Assembly: GCA_032164295.1 (NCBI GenBank)
Contig: JAJHTX010000009.1
Span: 992,001 to 1,056,000 of the forward strand
DNA length: 64,000 nucleotides
Origin: Inonotus obliquus
Lineage: Eukaryota > Basidiomycota > Agaricomycetes > Hymenochaetales > Hymenochaetaceae
Reading direction: 5' to 3'
The notes beneath the pieces are model-generated. The model saw only the letters and a list, made by a program, of their open reading frames with translations. It did not search any database and was not told the DNA's origin. The position numbers were made by a program, and so were the translations under genes. Position 1 is the first letter of the stretch. Each line of letters starts with the position of its first letter. This document shows positions 24,165 through 36,133 of the stretch, piece by piece.

Positions 24165-26337
24165 ATGTCAATGTCAACATCGAGTGGCACGAGCAGAACA
24201 ACGTCGCTGGACGAATTTGCAATGTCCGACAAACCACGGAAACTCAGTCAGGACATCTCCCCCGCTTCTGCGTCCAGCCAGTCCATTGTATACGACGGAG
24301 AAGTAAGTAATTACGATATGCCGTTTGTACCCTCTCTAATAATTTTCCGATCATTTTAGCAAATAGGCGTTGTTCCTGCCAAGGCCAACGAGCGGTTTGG
24401 CGCTGCAGACGTGGATCCCGAAAAGTTGGAGGATCTCGAAAATGGTCGGCGAACTCAAGAGGAACGAAACCCTCAGCCAGAATTGACGTGGCCCGACGGA
24501 GGCTGGAAGGTACAACGCCTCCAACGCACTTCCACACTCTGTTCTAATCTTGTCCGTAATTTCAGGCATGGGGGAACATTTTGGGCTGCACGCTGATCAG
24601 TTTGACCGCTTTTGGTCAGTCCAAATCGAAATCATTCTTCTATCGCTAGTATGCAGCATCAAAACTGATGGAATTGGTCTCCAGGTCAGGTAAATTCGTT
24701 CGGTGTCTTCCAGACACAATACGCGAACGATCAACTACACCATCGGACGGCATCTGATATTTCCTGGATCGGGAGCGTACAGGTCACCATACTCTATATT
24801 TCTGGTTTATTCCTGGGTCGAGTCCTTGATATCTACGGGGCAAGGGTACGAGGAGCATCTCTTCCCTCCCGAAAGGATTCCCACTCATTTTGGTTTTAAT
24901 ATAGGGCCTTCTAATCTCGGGATGCTTACTCTCGACCTTTAGCGTTGTAATGCTCTCACTCTCGAAGACCTATTACCAAATATTCTTATCGCAAGCAGTT
25001 GGCCTGGGCCTCGGAGTTGCCTTACAGTGCGTCTATTCGCTCTTCGTGTATATCAAGGGCAGTTCCCTAACTCGTCTCTCGCGAATCGCGTGTAGATTCT
25101 ATCCGTTGGTCAGCTCCTTTGTCGGATCAACTCTCTCACTCCTCCATAAATTGACGCCTTCTCTATTCATTTGTAGCTCGTTGTTCCTGCTCATTGGTTC
25201 CGCGCAAAGCGGGCCGCTGCAGTCGGTATCGTCGTTGCCGGTTCATCGCTCGGTGGCATCATCTTTCCTATAATGCTTTCAAATCTATTTGAGAGCATTG
25301 GATTCGCGTGGTCGGTTCGCGCAATGGCTCTCCTGATGTTCGTAGTGCAGGCGATCAGCATCCCGCTCATTAAGGAACGCCTTCCGCCGCTGAAGAATAA
25401 ACAGGTATTTGACTTTGGGGCACTGAAAGAGATCCCGTTCCTCCTTCATTCGCTAAGCGGGTTCTTCTCTGCATTTGGTGAGAAATGAGTCTCTTCATGC
25501 GCATTGCTGATCATTGGGTCACGCTAATGCCGTATGAATTTGCTTTCTTTTCTTTCTCCTAGGAATTTTCACTCCATTCTGGTACATTCAGCTGTTTATG
25601 CAGAGTCGAGGATCAAGTGAGAGCTTGTCGTTCTACTCCATTGCAATTATGAACGCCGCGGGTATGGTCGGAAGAGTAATAAGTGGTTATATGGGGGATA
25701 ACGTACGTTATTGATCTTAATCCATCTTCAAGAAGCATTCCCTAACCGGATCCGTACAGCTCGGCCGCTTCAATACCCTCGTGCCGTTGGCTGCCTTGCA
25801 AGCCATTGCAGTCTTCGCGATATGGACTACTTCGATGCAGGTACCACAAACCTTAGTATTCGGAGTCATGTAAGTTATCCCTCTTCCTATTCCTTTGACG
25901 TGTCTCGTGATGATATCCACTCACAGATTCGGTTTTGCGAGTGCCTCTTACCTCTCGGTGGCATCCTCCTGCGTTGCACAAATCACGAAGGACCAATCAC
26001 GGATTGGAACTCGTACAGGAATGTTCATGGCCGCTATGGCACCGGGTAAGAAGCTTCTTCCCTTCTTCCGCCCCGTTCGCTCCGCACATTCCTAGTCACA
26101 TGGAACTCACTCCTTTAATGCTTCTATCTGTTTCTAGGTATACTTGCAGGACCTCCGATATCCGGCGCGTTACTATCGCTGAGGTCAAACCAATCACCAA
26201 ATGCGAGTGGAGGTGGCGCGGGTGACTTTCGATATCTTTGGGCACAGTTCTTCGGCGGTTCCATGCTCGTCGTCGGGGCGTGCTTCGCATTCGCCGCTCG
26301 TGTGGCGTGCAGTCGCAAGCTTCGCACGAAGGTGTGA
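24165..26337 (+). CDS. MFS monocarboxylate-transporter-like protein
   Basis: Plasma-membrane or vacuolar MFS transporter of the fungal MCT (Mch) type. A cytosolic N-terminus of about 90 residues, Ser/Thr-rich and acidic, precedes the family signature PDGGWKAWGNILGC. The usual MCT motifs follow: NSFGVFQTQYAND, DISWIGSVQVTILYISGLFLG, LVVPAHWFRAKRAAAVGIVVAGSS, GIFTPFWYIQLFMQS, NAAGMVGRVISGYMGD and GTRTGMFMAAMAPGILAGPP. About twelve hydrophobic segments can be counted over roughly eleven exons. The last exon ends FAARVACSRKLRTKV. Substrate cannot be assigned; S. cerevisiae Mch proteins do not all carry monocarboxylates. The start ATG at 24165 lies after a long CT-rich leader. All exon joins are in phase. 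Confidence 0.92.
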
Positions 26338-29300
26338 GTTTGCTTGTACACGCGTACAGGTTTCACGCGCGCACGTAAGTTGTCGGCCACCTGTACGCGT
26401 TCTATTTTTTCCTCGCATGGAGGATCAAGTTCGTAAATATGGCGACCAGTCTTTTGCCGACCCACACAGTGATTTCCTATGCCCCTTTACCTCACGACGC
26501 GTGGATAATGGATACGAATTGGACACGGTTATCTGATAGGGAACGGTGCTTGTAAGATCGCGTCGCACGACTCGGGGAGCCGGGAAGATCGATATGGAGA
26601 TGTGGTGGTTCTTTGGTCTTCGTGCTCTTTCCAATGCGGAAAGTACTACGGAGGGCCGAGAAACCATCTCGCGTCTACATTTGGACGGACGACTTTAGAT
26701 TCTGTCCCTGTGTACTGAGGGACGGAATGCGAGGTGTTCGGCCGACTTGGATTGTCTCATAGTCATAACGAACGAAGAACGAGGAATATAATTTCGGTGT
26801 CGTCATGTCCTGTTGTTGGTATGAATTGATGACCCCAGCCGAAGATTTCCTCCACGGAGTTGGTTCAGTTTCGTTATCCTACGTCTCATTCGCATGCTCT
26901 TCCTTATCCGTTTCAGACTGCCTCCTAATTTTTTTCACGACGCTTTTTTGGATACTGTTTCGTGATACTCATGATCCACTACTCACGATCCATGATAGTT
27001 GTTTATTCTTGCACGATGCAATACTGTTTCTACAGTCGCCTATTTCACTAGTCCCGTCCCATCTTCACCATTTGCATTATCAGCTTCGTTTCTTTCTACG
27101 CACGCTCCCGCATCTGCATATGATACGAACCTTGTATTTGTATTCAAATCTTTTCTTGTCCCTCCAGTCCCTCCCAACTCCCAGATGGCCATCTTAGTTC
27201 CTCGGACCTCCTTTCCCCATTTTTCCCAATCACTCACACCAACACAGCATTTCGTGATGATGAAGGACGAAGGCATCGCAGTTCGCAATTCATTGTTCGT
27301 TACTTGTTACCACATCTGTTTCAAAGTTTTTACGATGATCTTCGCATCTGACTCGATTCCGATTTTCTCTCCATCTTGTTCTCCCAACCCGACGAGAAAA
27401 ATTTGTACTGCAACGTACTCCCCATCATTGTCCGTAGCCAATGGACAGCTTCCTTTTATGCTCATTTCTCATTAATCGCATCCATGTAAATCCTTTCGAT
27501 CGCCACAAACACCGACTTCTGCTTGGTGTTTTCCAACTTCTTTCTTAGTAATAACCCCTCTTTTCTTCTCCTTTCTTTCTCCTTCATGTCAATTTGGTTA
27601 ACGTTCGCCCCTCTGAAACGCCGGTAACGACGCACATGTAACATATAATTCGGTTCTTGAGTAGATATACTTGATGGTTCGATGGTTTCATTTCGTCAGG
27701 ACTTTGTACATAAATACATACGCACATACATGCAAGCACGGATACATTCTCTTTGTTACTTCCTTTTTCAATAGTCACGGATCAATGTTCGCAACCAACT
27801 GACCAACTCATCTCAGTTTCGTCTTCGTCTCTCGTTTCTAGTCCGGTGTGCTAGCAGAAGCCGGACTATTTTGGTGGTGGTGTGGCGGTAATAGTGATTT
27901 GATATCTACTGCCAGTAGGTCATTGGTGGTTAGTCATAGTCATAGTTAGGCATTCCTTAGTGAAAGAATTCGTGGGTGAGACGCATGTTGATATGTTATC
28001 TATTGCTGTCGATGTCGTTATCCAAAGATGGTCTAAAAAATAAATGTTCTGCATCTCGCTTCCCGCTTCTCAAGGAAGACAGAAGGCATTGGAGACCCAG
28101 GACTCGCGGAAGTTATGTAACAAATCAACACAAGCTTGTACTTCGAAGTTCGAATATTCTGATGATAGATTAAAACGAAAAAAAGGACGCTAGATGCATA
28201 GATGCAGAGATGCAGTAGTAAAGTTATCACCGTATGTAGTGAATTGGAGTGATGATAGTCGCTTAGTAGTACTTGTACTAGTAGTAGAGCCAAGTTCTCT
28301 TGAAATATCGAAGTATCGAAGTATCGGTAGAAGAGAGTTCCCACAGGGGTTGGATAGCAAGCTAGAACTTTGAAGGAAATGCCGCGGACTGATTGTTTTA
28401 TTTTGTTTTGTTGTTAGGGGTAGGACTCAGAGGCGCACCAGAGGTTTCTGTTGGACCTTCGACCTTCGAAGGATCTAACTTATTCCGGGGATATGGGAGA
28501 ACGCTACTGAACTGACAACTGGCAACCTAGACCTAAGACCCAGATTATACGTCAACTCTGGACTCTCGCTTAAGTTGAAGAAATACGCATCGGCATCCTG
28601 GTGGTGTTAAAGCTCTTGTACTAAGAGGATCGCAAGGCCCAAGGCCCAAGTTCCGACGTATGTAGATCTAAACGAAGTAATTAAAGAAAAAAAACCGCAT
28701 GTAAAAGATACGCAAAAACGAAAAAAGCTACCTGGTGGAACGCCGTGAAGATGAAGATGAATAACCGGTGTACCTAGACGCTCTTGTATCTCTTGTGCCT
28801 TCTGGGCCGCAGTTGCTTCCTCAGTTAGCACCGGCATGTAGTATTAGCGGTGAATGCGCAGGTTGTTGTGTATACGTTATACGTCGACACGTTTGCGGCT
28901 AGTCCCGAAGAGTTACATAGGTGGCACGTAACGATGCCAAAATCAGCATCAACTGAATGCTGAGTGTCGTTAGTGATGAGTGATGACGCCCGGGATCGGA
29001 GTGAAAGATATTTACCTCCGTGTATAGAGCTAGTGGCTGAGATTGAACGGAAATAGAGAATAGAGAATTAGGGCAAGTTCCGCACATCCGTACTCCGTAG
29101 TCCGGCATTGCCTAGGAGGCGATCTTCCCTAAGACCTCGGAGGATGCGCTCTTCAGATCTAGTGAAGGCAAAGAGGATCGACTGTAAATACGCTAGCTCT
29201 GAAGTGGGTAAGACCTAATCAGGTTTGGTCCTTCCTCGCTCCTAAGTTCACCTGAAAAGATTATTCACCTTTCGTAAATCTTTTCCCTTCCAAATACACG

Positions 29301-30158
29301 CTGCTCCCAAGCTGGTCATTGCTTAAAAAAGCAAGAAATGTAAATCCGACGAGAACGGTGGGGTTGGGGAAGAAATTAAGATTTTTTGACCCACGTGTGT
29401 ACGATCCCGGACAGTAAGATTGGCGATATAGGGCGAGTGAATTGCTCCACGTTTGCCAAGACGGGATGGAAGTTTGGTCCGCAGATTTGGCTATTCAAAC
29501 GGTTTTATTTGACGTGAGAGTTGACCAAGGGTAAGCAACCACAGGCAACCACCATTGAAAAATAACACAACACATACCGAGGATTCACACGTACTTTTTC
29601 CGCGGGATCAATAGACCAAGGAGTGCTTTCCGGCTAAGTGGCACGTAAGAGTTAAAATGTCAGAACGAGAGGATTGTATACGAGGCGGTGAGAGATGCGT
29701 TCTTTGCTTCTAGCACCTTTCACCACGCTCTATCTTGGCGGCCTCGTTGATATTCCTCCATTCTACGACCGGCATCCACCATTGCACGATGTCGAGAAGA
29801 ACACGGAACATATCACTTATCATAGTACCTATATGAACCAATTTCTTGTGAATAGTTTCTTGAACAAGACAGTCGTGTGGTGTGCATCCATGAGGATGGT
29901 TGATGTCCGATCGTATGCATCCAGATGAATTATACGACAAAGGAGAGCATTGCGACTCCGATAGTTTTCCGCGAAGCCTGCGCATCAATTCATCATGACG
30001 AGAGTTAAGCAACGATGCATCCTGATTCACACCATGACTCCCCACAATCCTGCAGTTTGGCGACATCGTTGGCTAGGTAAGGAATTAGTTGATCAAGAGA
30101 CTCGGCTCGTGTGAAAGCGTCGTCCATTGATATTGACTAAGCGCTGACTTAGTCTATT
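26338..30158. other. 3.8-kb gene-poor stretch
   Basis: No recognisable gene apart from the weak candidate at 28621-28837. Between about 26830 and 27600 the plus strand is strikingly pyrimidine-rich (long runs of TTC, TCC and CTT), as in fungal promoters or untranslated leaders, but no good gene follows it. A 7-bp-arm inverted repeat (GACTAAG..CTTAGTC) sits near 30134-30153 just before the helicase gene. The remaining sequence shows short open frames only. Confidence 0.35.
28621..28837 (-). CDS. Possible short two-exon gene
   Basis: The ATG at 28837-28835 opens MPVLTEEATAAQKAQEIQER and continues to HLHLHGVPP. A 64-nt intron with GTAGCT donor, T-rich body and TTCGTTTAG acceptor then gives a 50-residue product ending SELGPWALRSS. 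Read unspliced, the same frame runs 26 codons further and ends in a hydrophobic stretch (TWALGLAILLVQEL) that could be a tail anchor, with its stop at 28607-28609. No family is recognised. Support is the intron-like sequence and the non-random amphipathic N-terminus only. Confidence 0.22.
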
Positions 30159-33100
30159 ATGTCATCCGTTTTTTTTAGCTTTTCGATATCGTCGACGAAA
30201 GGTCCTACACTTGACCGCACACAAATCAAACCTATACCAATCTGGCGCTGTGTTCGTCATCAGCAAACGCTGCTATTGTCTCATTCGCTTGCCAAAGGTC
30301 TAGATCCAGCGCTAGGAATGCAAATAATGTCAGTTCACGACTTCGAGCATTCATAACGCGTCCACCAACATGTCTGAGCAATCGCGCTCAATCCACAGCG
30401 ACTGCTCTCAAACCACGCAAACTCAGTCGGGAGCAGAAAGAGTGGATCCTCCAGGATGAGCTTGAAGAAACGCGAGCGACGAGAAATGACGCACCTCCGA
30501 GATTCGACTGGAGAGAACGAGCTCGTTCTCGAACAGACAGAGGAAAGGACTATTCGCACGAGTACAAATGGAGAGTTGACTATCCTGCGCAGCTCGCTGG
30601 AAGCAGAAAGCTTGCGCAACAGGTGGAAGCTTATAAGAAGAGGTGAGGGAACATCATTCGTTCTTCTCTATTAAAAACATTTTTATTCAGGAACAACGCA
30701 GATTTCTACCACTAATTACTGCAGAGCAAGAGGCGGAGGACGATCTTATAAAACGGCGACTATCAAAATGGCCACTTGAACGGCTGAAGAGCGAAGGATA
30801 TTGCTTGACGGATCTCAAAGGCTTTTGGCTTCGGAAATCAGATAAATCGAAAGACGACCGCTATATTGCAGGTTTTAGGGTAGCTCCAGGTATCCACCTT
30901 CCGCATCATGTCTTTGCGTGAGTTTTTACCCCTGCACCGTGTTTTCCGTACTCAGATACCGTGTAGCTATGGCTCTCAAGTATTCGTTTCCCGCCTTGAT
31001 CCTTTGAAGACTGAAGTTCCGCTGAAAGGAAGCGTTGTAAGGGTCAGATCGGAGCAGATTGACCTAGCATTCAGCAAGGAAGTCAAGGGCTTAGATGGTG
31101 ATTCTTGGAGGTCTGTCCTACTTACCACTCTGAAGGGAATGGATGCTGAACCAAACGAAGACTGGACCTTGGAAGTTCCATCATTGCTTTTCAACGAATG
31201 CAGGAAGCGATCGAACGCCTTGCTAAGGATCCCGACATCATCGAGAAACATCCTGAGAACATTTCAGGTGATAGAGAATATAAGTTGGAAGGCACAAAGC
31301 TTAGCGATGTTCTGTTGAAATCTTTCTCCGTGCCCGAGGAACAGCAACCCCCGTCACGTCACCTCCAGGATCCCGCAGAGCCACATTATCTCAGTCATGA
31401 AAAGCTCGAACATGAAAGCAGGCTTAACTCGCGCGGTAATCTACTAGATGGAAGTGCCTTCAGTGATAACCAGCTCATCCAAAGCTGGGCACGGCGGTAC
31501 CGAAGCCCTAACCCTGTTGTGGTCGAGGGTGATCCTCCGCTCGGTCATCTCAACTCATCGCAGATCCGGGCGATGGCAATGATGACTGGTGAAAGGATCA
31601 GTCTCATTCAAGGGCCTCCTGGAACAGGAAAGACGAAAACTATTGTGGAGACTATCAAGTTGTTAAAGGGCCATTTTGAGGTCCCGCACCCGATCCTCGT
31701 TTCGACTTTCACTAATGTCGCTATTGATAATCTGCTCGAGGGTTTCGCGGCCGGGGGCTTGAATCCTTTGCGCGTAGGAACCGACAACACGACAAAGGAG
31801 GAACTCGCAGAATTCATGTTTGACTACCAGTTCGACCGGCATCCGAGGAAGCCCGAACTTCATCCTCTTGTCCAGGAACTCGAAATTCTAGAGAAAGAAA
31901 AGCGTGATCTCAGAAGTAAGATAATGCTTCTTTTCGATACGAAACCTCGCAGTTGGTTGGAAACATCTAGTGGGCAATAGTTTGTTCTTGTATCGTATTT
32001 GGAACATTCTAACGCAAATTTTAGAAAACATGAGAGCGCATTACCAGATGAAGGACCGCAGGAGCAATGCCTTGAAGAAACAGATTCGCTTTCTTCGAGA
32101 ATCTATCTTTTATGATATTTGCACCAAGGCGGATGTAGTGAGTGGTTTGAGAGCGGCGTCGCTGGCGCGAGTTTTCGTACTTACATACATATGAAAATAG
32201 ATCTGCACGACTTGTATCAGGTCGGCTTCCTACTATCTTCAGGTTATTGACTTTCCCGTGGTTTTCTTGGACGAGGCATCGATGTCGACGGAACCCGCTT
32301 CATTGATTCCTCTCACGAAAGGAGTGCGTGTAGTGTCTCATTGGGAAGTGGCCGTGTCTGATTAATCCCTCTACAGTGCAAGCACCTAGCGCTAATTGGC
32401 GATCACAAGCAGCTACCGCCTGTCGTGGTTAGTGATGCGGCGAAGAAGGGCGAACTGGATGTCAGTCTTTTTGAGCGACTGATCTCGGAAGGAGGTACGC
32501 AATACCTTTCCTTATCTTCAGTCCCTTAACTCAAGTCTGGTCTCGTGAAGACGTGCCTTCGACAATGTTGGATATACAGTATCGTATGCATCCCAACATC
32601 TCGAAGTTTCCCTCCATGGAATTCTATGACATGATGTTGCTCGATGGGACGGTTCAGGGTGATTCTCTTTCACCACTTTCGTCATCACACCTTGTCGAAC
32701 ACCCGGAGACGGGAGACCGCCCATCTGTAATCTTCATTGATCATCAAGGTCCCGAAGCAACGAAGAGCAGAAGTAGGGTGAATTGGACAGAAGGGTACAT
32801 CATCTGCAGTATCGTTGAGGATCTGCTCCGGTTGAACCCAGTGCGTAGCCTTTATCGGCGATCTGCCTCGACTGATTGACCGATCTATCATCCTAGGATC
32901 TTCGGGGCGAAGATATAGGCGTTATTGCCCCTTACAAGTCCCAGATTAATCTTTTAACACGTTTGATGAGGAAGGATGACGAGGTCCGCAATCATTTTGT
33001 GGAACACCTAAAAGAAAGAGCGCTGGAAGTTCCGAATATAGAGATTAAAACTGTAGACGGGTTTGAAGGCCGAGAGAAGCAGGCGATAATCTTCTCGACG

Positions 33101-33424
33101 GTTCGAAACAACGACAGTGGCTACATCGGATTTCTTGCAGACCGGCGACGGCTTAATGTCGGGCTAACACGCGCAAAACGTGCCCTCTTCGTCGTGGGCA
33201 GCATGAGTACACTAGAGAGGGGGAGATATGGGAGCCGCTCAGCATTAGATGATGAGCTGGGATTAGATACTTCCCACGTCAGCAGGGGCGCTTTGGCATG
33301 GCGAAACTATGCACATCATCTTGTTCAGCAGAACTTGGTTATCAGGATGAGGGGCTACGATCTCGCCAGAGCGCTCAAACCTTATGCGTCCTTTGCTGAC
33401 CGCGCTTTGGAATACTTTCGCTAG
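30159..33424 (+). CDS. SF1 helicase, Upf1/IGHMBP2-like, probably mitochondrial
   Basis: Superfamily 1B helicase that would unwind RNA or DNA with ATP. Motifs in order: Q-type segment LNSSQIRAMAMM, motif I GPPGTGKTKT, motif II VFLDEASMSTEPAS, motif III LIGDHKQLPPVV, motif IV DIQYRMHPNISKFP, motif V IKTVDGFEGREKQAIIFST and motif VI LNVGLTRAKRALFVVGS. All are intact. Upstream come a beta-barrel-like segment (YGSQVFVSRLDPL) and an Arg/Ser-rich, acid-free N-terminus (SSRLRAFITRPP, LSNRAQSTATALKPRK) that resembles a mitochondrial presequence. The N-terminal exon is the weak point. The coding frame has no in-frame ATG after a stop near 30212, so I place the start at the ATG at 30159 with a 62-nt intron. 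One intron pair around 31917-32020 is also ambiguous. Confidence 0.9.
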
Positions 33425-33641
33425 TACTATCTTCTATTTACTACATAGTGTAATCTCTATCGTACTGTTGCGCTGTGGCTTTCTTTCTTTCTTGGTTGCC
33501 TTGTTCTAAGTCCTGACATCAGCACGTTCAGTATTGCCTGATTTGGAAGGTACCCTCCTCCTCCTCTTTGCTTCAGCCTCATCAGCCCCTCTGCAAACCT
33601 GAGGTCCAGAGGCGGCAACTCACTCCTGTACTACTTAAACC

Positions 33642-35468
33642 ATGGCAAAGAAACATGCTCGCCATATTGCACAATCCGTTAGACAGAGTGAGTACCATAG
33701 CTCATCCCCAGCCATGCTGGTTGCTCACTCTTTGATGATCACGACGTTGCCACGACTCCAGCACGTACGCGAACTAGACAGAACAAGGGTACAGCAGTCA
33801 GTAGATATCTCCCAAATATTTTTCTCTGTTATCTGACAATGTGATGAAAATGTTTCTTGCGATGTAGTTGGTTTCCGACCCGATTCAGAACACCCACCAA
33901 TTGAACGATCAGCTGCGCGCGCTTGGCTTATACCCCGCGCCCACGCTGGGGGACGGCAACTGTCTTTTCCGCGCGCTATCTGACCAATATCATGGATCAC
34001 CCTCGCAGCATCTTAAGCTTCGACAGGAGATCTGTGACTGGATGGAAGCGCACAAGACACGATATGCCCCGTTCGTCGATGATGAACGTGGCTTGGACGT
34101 GCATCTCAGATGTATGCGGCAGCCAGGTAGTGCATCATCAAATTTATTCAGTATTACACTATAGCTAAGTATAAATATTCGGTTTCTATTTTTTCCTCGT
34201 ATATAATGCAGGTACCTACGGCGGTCATTTAGAGCTCACTGCCTTTGCTCATCTGAAGCGGCGGGACGTCAAAGTGATCCAACCAGGGCTAGTTTATGTT
34301 ATTGAGTGGAGGTCGGGGGCCGACTTGTCACCTGAGTCATCTGATGAACTGGCAGATGAACTAAATGAACCATCTTCACCGACGCCGGTTAAAGAGCGTG
34401 ATGCACGCCGAACGCGGCGTGAGAAGAAGAAAGAACTGAAAGAGAGAGTGGCTAAGGTGAAGCAGGCATCTCGCATGTCTCGCAGCGAAGACGACAGCGA
34501 CGATGAAGATGAATCGCTAGGCCCAGTTTATGTCGCGTAAGTCAAGTTCCTTTTGTCCTTTCAGAACACGTGTTGAAATCGCCTTTAGATACCATGACTG
34601 GGAACATTTTTCTTCTGTTCGAAACTTAATTGGACCTCATAGCGGGATACCCTATGTCATGGAGAAACCTGCCACTACAACGCAGGCCGCAAAGCAGGCG
34701 TCTTTAGCAAAGAAATCTTGGAATGAAGCGGTATCACCCGAATCTTCGTTGAGTTCCACGGAAAGTTCTGCGGAGGAGGATGACGCGGAAGAACCTGAGG
34801 TCTCCCCTTCCACCTTTCCACTTCCTGCATCCCGCACGCCTTCTCCACCTCCATCTTCTGACGCTTCAGCATCCGGGTCTTCCTTGTCAGTTCCTCCCGT
34901 TCCCGGTTACAACGCCCCCCAGGAGTCGGCCTTACGTACGAAGCTGAGTCTACGTATCAAGCGCTCGCCAAAGCGTGCTTTAGACGGCGCGGATGAAGCT
35001 GCAGAAGACTCCCAGGGAGAGGCGAAACGGTCGCGACGAAACTCTGAGCACCGTCAAACAAGGGCTGTGTTAGAGAAGACCAAATTGGAGACTGAGATTG
35101 ATCCTGATGCGGACACTCCTGAACTCCTCTCATCAGAGGAGTCGAGCTCGGGATCATCGTCCGCGGCAGCCACGCCGCCACCATCCATGGTTGTAGTCCC
35201 TCCCTCGCCAGCTGTTCCCGAAAAGCCCTTAACACGACGACAGCGAAAGGCTCTGGGCATGCCGAAGCCTCGGCCGAACCTCAATCCTGCTAGTCATAGA
35301 AAGGAACGCAAAGCTAGCGCGGGGAAGATTGTTGTCCCAGGTGGTAGATATATGAGGGGCACGTCAACACCCGCAACGTCCAAACCTGACTCGACTTCGT
35401 CTGAGGATTGGGTCAAGAATGGCTCAGGGAGAGTCGACGTACGTGGATTTAAGGAACTCAAGATCTAA
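33642..35468 (+). CDS. OTU-family deubiquitinase (OTUD3/Otu2-like)
   Basis: OTU cysteine proteases cleave ubiquitin chains. After a short basic N-terminus (MAKKHARHIAQS) the catalytic block LGDGNCLFRALSDQ supplies the Asp and the nucleophile Cys. RQEICDWMEAH, MRQPGTYGGHLELTAFAHL and VIQPGLVYVIEW follow in the normal order. The catalytic His lies in the final OTU block, YHDWEHFSSVRNL, after an acidic and basic insertion of about 75 residues (ERDARRTRREKKKELKER, then EDDSDDEDE). The C-terminal roughly 250 residues are Ser/Pro/Glu-rich and probably disordered, with basic patches (KRSPKRALDG, RRQRKALGMPKPRP) that could be nuclear signals. Four introns join in phase. The triad appears intact, so activity is likely. 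Confidence 0.92.
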
Positions 35469-36133
35469 TTTTCCTCGTGGATACGAAAGCTGGATTTTTG
35501 TCGTTCACGGGTCGCTCTCGATTTTTATTTCCTTTCTCCGACCGCAACCATTGGACTTTCCGCACATCTAACGCAAGTATCAGTATCTATACTCCATCGC
35601 TGCAATGACCTGCATTTTTCAATTTCCTCTTCTAATCGCAATGTTTCCATTCATCCGAACGCCTCGTCCTATGGTGATCGTTACCTCGATATGATGCGCG
35701 CTCGACGATGTAGCAGTTACGGGTGCGCCTTGGATATGTCGAGCTTTCGCCATCGATTGTATCAACTTTTCGGCGAAACCTTCATGTTCATCCCCTTACC
35801 AACCACTCTCGCCTTTTCTGGTAATGATTCACCTTCACTACACCCGCGCACACATGGGACATACACAGTGCTGCAGTTGCAATATTCATTCTTCATGTAG
35901 ACGAGTGGACTGTATTTGTATCATCGGAACAAACAAACTGAATTCAATGCCAATGAATATGAATATACACATATGATAATGATGCGTACTGATCGACATG
36001 ATTGACACCACCAAACATGAGCAAATAAGCTATAAAGAAATGGATGGAGTGTTTCGGTTGTTTCAGCAGGTCACTCTAGTGCGCTTGTGCGCGTAGGTCC
36101 TCGCTCATTCTTTCCTTTTCTGCCACTTTGACG
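35469..36133. other. Intergenic spacer
   Basis: A 665-bp spacer with the OTU gene 3' UTR and the promoter of the CNOT11-like gene. It is T-rich at first and AT-rich around 35930-36030. No gene seen. Confidence 0.4.

Noticed and set aside
29710..30066. 118-codon ATG frame on the minus strand
   Set aside because: Starts with a true ATG but shows no motif or codon pattern like neighbouring genes; kept out for lack of support.
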